NCBI GenBank assembly: GCA_029054485.1 | Contig: JAIDFD010000250.1 | Coordinates: forward strand, 1 to 8,896 | DNA from: Clostridia bacterium | Lineage (GTDB): Bacteria > Bacillota > Clostridia > Christensenellales > Borkfalkiaceae | Length of the DNA stretch: 8,896 bases | Direction: 5' to 3' | Shown here: piece by piece, positions 6,757 to 8,896 of the stretch | Layout of the letters: each line of letters opens with the position of its first letter | How positions within the stretch are numbered: position 1 is the stretch's first letter | Translations under genes and position numbers: made by a program | The notes under the pieces: generated by a model | The model's database searches: none | Seen by the model: the letters and a program-made list of their open reading frames with translations, nothing else | What the model was told of the DNA's origin: nothing

Positions 6757-7132
6757 GACAGTAATATTTGCCGACCAGCTCCGCGCCCTTTGCAAAATCG
6801 CCCAAGCGGCGCGCCCTGCGCCCGAACTTAACCACCGCGCGGCGGATACGCTTTACGCCCTCCGCGCCAAGCCGCTTTATTCCGCAACGCATTTTTGCGT
6901 ACTCTTCCAAAGAAGCCCTCTCTTCCTGCGACAGGGCGGGAATAATTCCGTCCAGATAATTCCACAGCTTATTCAGCTCGGTCTTTTCCTCTATAATGCG
7001 GCAAAGTCTGTCCGCATCGCAATAACAGCTTTTTTCATACGATGACAGGGCTATCTTCAATATTAAGTTTTCAAAAGTGCGCTCCAATCCTTCCGCACAG
7101 TAATAAAAGCGCAATATCCTCTTCATATTCAA
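6743..7132 (-). CDS. Small basic helical protein of unknown function
   Basis: I do not recognise this protein. With a TTG start at 7132 it has 129 residues, and an AGAGAGG motif lies eight bases upstream. An in-frame ATG at 7126 (MKRILRFYYC) is the alternative. A longer frame to 7207 would start upstream of the likely -10 element and has no ribosome binding site. The sequence is probably almost all helix: LERTFENLILKIALSSYEKS (16-35), a cysteine pair, CYC (36-38), an amphipathic stretch ending LWNYLDGIIP (56-65), EERASLEEYAKMRC (70-83), then a strongly basic helix, VKRIRRAVVKFGRRARRL (93-110). The basic C-terminal half might bind nucleic acid, loosely like sigma-region-4 or phage ArpU-type regulators, but no clear HTH signature is present. 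There is no signal peptide. Confidence 0.65.
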   Translation of the reverse strand: MNMKRILRFYYCAEGLERTFENLILKIALSSYEKSCYCDADRLCRIIEEKTELNKLWNYLDGIIPALSQEERASLEEYAKMRCGIKRLGAEGVKRIRRAVVKFGRRARRLGDFAKGAELVGKYYCLMCV

Positions 7133-7181
7133 ACTTGTTACCTCTCTTAATTTAAACAGTTGTTCGGATATGTTCGTTTTT

Positions 7182-7187
7182 ATTATA
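7182..7187 (-). promoter_or_regulatory. -10 element for the small basic protein
   Basis: The minus strand reads TATAAT here, 50 bases upstream of the TTG at 7132. That predicts a 5' leader of about 43 bases containing the AGAGAGG site. No convincing -35 hexamer is seen 16 to 18 bases upstream. The site supports the shorter start for the gene. Confidence 0.45.
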
Positions 7188-7266
7188 ACCGCCAAATATG
7201 ACACCAAACAGACAAATTAAAAATAAATTAACTTTTTTTTATAAAAAAATCCGTGCCTTTTTACAG

Positions 7267-7295
7267 TTTACATTAATAAATAAGTGTGGTATAAT
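7267..7295 (+). promoter_or_regulatory. Near-consensus sigma-A promoter abutting a GTG start
   Basis: TTTACA (7267-7272) and a perfect TATAAT (7290-7295) are separated by exactly 17 bases. AT-rich DNA with A and T runs lies upstream (7212-7260) and could act as an UP element. The expected transcription start, about seven bases after the -10, falls at or next to the GTG codon at 7302, implying a leaderless transcript. Confidence 0.8.
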
Positions 7296-7301
7296 TACAT
7301 C

Positions 7302-8627
7302 GTGAAACGTTTAGCATTTATTTCAACTGCATTTTTGCTTGCCGCCGCCTCCTTCGGCGGAATTTCGGCGAGCGCCGCGGCGGAAGATACAAGATATCCC
7401 GATAATAGCGACTTTGTCTTTAACCTATCTTTTTCGGAGCTCAAGGACTACGCCGTGGGCGAAAACGCTTTCGCTTTCATCGATGGCAACGAAATCAAGG
7501 TATACGAAATCGGAACTTTGGACGAGGATTCGGATGCGCCCGTTTACAAAAACGGAAACCTGACCGAGTACAAAGATTTTAGCGTTACATTGACCGCTAT
7601 CGACTGCAAGGACGGCGTTTTCTATTACTCGGACGGCAACGGCACGGTGTACTCCCTCCCAGACGGCGAGATTTGCGAGAATATTACTGTCACCCCTGCG
7701 GAAGACGAAATATATTACAAGGGTTACACCTACACCATTCTTGAAGACCGTATCCAAATTTACAACGCAACGGCGGAAACAAATATAACCGACGTCGACG
7801 GCGTGTTTTCTTACCTTAAAAAATACGGCGAAAGCGTGTACGCGGTGAGCAACAACGCGCTGTACGAGTTCAACGGCTTTGAAAGCAAAATTCTTGAAAT
7901 GCAGCACGTAGACTTTTCACCCGCGCTTTCCGTTTCGGTCGGCAACGCTTCGCAGACCTTAAAGGACTATACACTGACGTTCGTTACGGTTGATAGCGGC
8001 TCGTTCATGACCGAGGTCGACTTATCCGCTCCCCTGTACGGCTACTTCGATGCAGGCGAAACAAGCGCAGCCGAAGAAGATACCGCCGCCCTGCTTTTAG
8101 GCTACTCGGGCAATGCGGCAATAATTTCAATCGGTAACAAAAGCTATATAACCCTTAAAACCAACGTAACCGAAAGCGTGGACAACAGCGAATATTTCAC
8201 CGAAGCAGAGTTTACCAAAGCACAGCTTTTAGGGGACGCTATCTACGCGTCGCCGTTCGTAATGGAATGTGTTTACGCTCTGTACCCCGCCACCGGCGCG
8301 ATTGTAAGCGTTACGGGCAAACTTCACAACGATGTGCTTGAAGCCGACTTCTACGAAGTTGAATACAGCTACGAATATAACGGACAAACCCTGACGGTAA
8401 AGGGCTACGTCATAGACGGACTGCTTACGGGCGACAACGTGAACGACAACGCCGAGCCCGATGAACACCCCGATGAGGACTACACAGAAAAGAACAACGT
8501 CCGAACGGTGCTTATAGTCTTAATGGTCGTAATACTCGTCCTGATTGCGCTAAGCTACCTGACCTGGGTCGGCTTGTCCGATAAACGTTTAAAAGGCAAA
8601 AACAAAAAATCCGGTGAAGAGAAATAA
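7302..8627 (+). CDS. Secreted beta-propeller-like protein with SH3-like domain and C-terminal membrane anchor
   Basis: This 441-residue protein has a clear signal peptide (MKRLAFISTAFLLAAASFGG, cleavage in the ASAAA region near 22-27). Residues about 35-290 carry repeated beta segments such as FAFIDGNEIKVYE, GVFYYSDGNGTVYSLPDG, RIQIYNATAE and ESVYAVSNNALYEFNG, which read like blades of a beta-propeller. Residues about 305-376 resemble an SH3-like domain (DAIYASPFV, VYALYPATGAIVSV, ADFYEVEYSYEYNGQ, VKGYVIDGLLT). An Asp/Glu/Asn-rich linker (377-398) leads to one transmembrane helix (about 401-421) and a lysine-rich tail (DKRLKGKNKK). The GTG at 7302 is chosen because the signal peptide begins there. 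An in-frame GTG at 7284 lies upstream of the -10 element. No Shine-Dalgarno is present. A hairpin follows six bases after the stop. The fold calls are from pattern and the function is unknown. Confidence 0.85.
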   Translation: MKRLAFISTAFLLAAASFGGISASAAAEDTRYPDNSDFVFNLSFSELKDYAVGENAFAFIDGNEIKVYEIGTLDEDSDAPVYKNGNLTEYKDFSVTLTAIDCKDGVFYYSDGNGTVYSLPDGEICENITVTPAEDEIYYKGYTYTILEDRIQIYNATAETNITDVDGVFSYLKKYGESVYAVSNNALYEFNGFESKILEMQHVDFSPALSVSVGNASQTLKDYTLTFVTVDSGSFMTEVDLSAPLYGYFDAGETSAAEEDTAALLLGYSGNAAIISIGNKSYITLKTNVTESVDNSEYFTEAEFTKAQLLGDAIYASPFVMECVYALYPATGAIVSVTGKLHNDVLEADFYEVEYSYEYNGQTLTVKGYVIDGLLTGDNVNDNAEPDEHPDEDYTEKNNVRTVLIVLMVVILVLIALSYLTWVGLSDKRLKGKNKKSGEEK

Positions 8628-8632
8628 TTTAA

Positions 8633-8663
8633 AAGCCGCCGCGCTAAGTAAGCGCGGCGGCTT
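8633..8663 (+). terminator. Strong 13-bp hairpin terminator, possibly working in both directions
   Basis: AAGCCGCCGCGCT and AGCGCGGCGGCTT form a perfect 13-bp stem with a five-base loop (AAGTA). It begins six bases after the stop codon of the propeller-like gene. The plus-strand tail (ATTACTATGC) is only moderately T-rich, while the minus-strand reading runs into TTTTAAATTATTT. It separates the envelope gene from the tRNA transcription unit. Confidence 0.8.
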
Positions 8664-8739
8664 ATTACTATGCTTAATTGCGTTTGGAAAAGGACTCTGA
8701 AAGACGGTAAAAATAATTATTAAATGGTTTGAAAATAAG

Positions 8740-8768
8740 TTGACAGTCAAAAATTGTTTTGATATAAT
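8740..8768 (+). promoter_or_regulatory. Consensus sigma-A promoter of the tRNA-Gly gene
   Basis: A perfect TTGACA (8740-8745) and a perfect TATAAT (8763-8768) stand 17 bases apart. The expected start is near 8775, giving a leader of about 56 bases before the tRNA. A consensus promoter of this strength is usual for stable-RNA genes. Confidence 0.9.
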
Positions 8769-8774
8769 TTTTTA

Positions 8775-8823
8775 GCATTGAGTTTTGTGCACATAGCTTA
8801 ACGCTCGTGCGTTTGTCCAATGC
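8775..8823 (+). other. Pre-tRNA leader with inverted repeat
   Basis: GCATTG (8775-8780), at the predicted transcript 5' end, is complementary to CAATGC (8818-8823), which ends seven bases before the tRNA. An inner GCAC/GTGC pair (8789-8792 with 8807-8810) could extend the fold. It may shape 5' processing, or it may be chance. No riboswitch or T-box signature is seen. Confidence 0.3.
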
Positions 8824-8830
8824 AGACAAT

Positions 8831-8896
8831 GCGGGTGTAGTTCAATGGTAGAACACTAGCCTTCCAAGCTGGTTGCGTGGGTCCGATTCCCATCAC
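8831..8896 (+). tRNA. tRNA-Gly (anticodon UCC), 3' end cut by the window edge
   Basis: The cloverleaf is visible: acceptor 5' strand GCGGGTG, D stem GTTC/GAAC with GG kept in the loop, anticodon stem CTAGC/GCTGG (one T-G pair) around the loop CTTCCAA giving anticodon TCC, a four-base variable region, and T stem GTGGG/CCCAT. The first three bases of the 3' acceptor strand (CAC) pair correctly. The last acceptor bases, discriminator and CCA lie beyond the edge. The T loop reads TCCGATT in place of the usual TTCGATT, so the near-universal U55 is a C. It charges glycine for GGA and GGG codons, unless the T-loop change alters its use. Confidence 0.93.

Noticed and set aside
7133..7207. ATG at 7207 as the start of the small basic protein
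   Set aside because: It is upstream of the TATAAT at 7187-7182 and has no Shine-Dalgarno sequence.
7203..7266. AT-rich stretch as an origin or terminator
   Set aside because: It has A and T runs but no clear hairpin or repeated box. It is better explained as upstream DNA of two divergent promoters.
7284..7301. GTG at 7284 as the start of the propeller-like protein
   Set aside because: It lies before and across the -10 element, so it would not be in the mRNA, and it would put six non-typical residues before a clean signal peptide.
7425..7907. Minus-strand 160-residue open frame inside the propeller-like gene
   Set aside because: It is a shadow frame: antisense to a gene with a good promoter, signal peptide and anchor, and it has no start signal of its own.
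8831..8896. tRNA-Gly as attachment site of the prophage
   Set aside because: Elements integrating in a tRNA gene normally sit beyond its 3' end. Here the promoter and 5' end face the phage, and 2.2 kb of chromosomal-type genes and a terminator lie between.
1..8896. CRISPR array, insertion sequence or long direct repeats
   Set aside because: No regularly spaced repeats, transposase-like protein or terminal inverted repeats were seen by eye on either strand.

Overview
The window joins two unlike pieces of DNA. Positions 1 to about 6028 hold the head-assembly genes of a tailed phage or prophage, all read leftward on the minus strand. In transcription order they are terminase large subunit, a small TerS-like protein, portal, scaffold, major capsid protein, head-tail connector, and the start of a further virion gene that runs off the left edge. 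The genes are tightly packed (short gaps, or overlaps of 4 and 8 bases) and each has a recognisable Shine-Dalgarno sequence. They should make an empty procapsid with its packaging motor and neck. The gene order and a portal of about 620 residues suggest a podovirus-like or P22-like head plan, but tail genes lie outside the window, so the morphotype is not settled. No integrase, repressor, replication or lysis gene is visible.

Positions 6091 to 8896 look chromosomal. Two plus-strand genes encode secreted, membrane-anchored proteins with the same plan: signal peptide, beta-rich ectodomain with an SH3-like segment, acidic or proline-rich linker, one C-terminal transmembrane helix and a short lysine-rich tail. 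Between them lies a small basic minus-strand protein of unknown function, convergent with the first and divergent from the second. The second membrane-protein gene ends at a strong hairpin. It is followed by a near-consensus promoter and a tRNA-Gly (anticodon UCC) that is cut by the right edge.

The organism is probably an uncultured Clostridia-type Firmicute of moderate GC content. This rests on the AGGAGG-type ribosome binding sites, TTGACA/TATAAT promoters, the Bacillus/Clostridium-like tRNA-Gly, and the style of the phage and envelope proteins. It is an inference with no marker gene behind it.

The points most worth a second look are: a TerS-like protein without its DNA-binding half, placed after TerL; an abrupt phage/host junction of about 60 bp with a possible shared -10 element; an envelope gene that appears to be read from a leaderless GTG-start transcript; the shared SH3-plus-anchor plan of the two envelope proteins; and a C in place of the near-universal U55 in the tRNA-Gly T loop.
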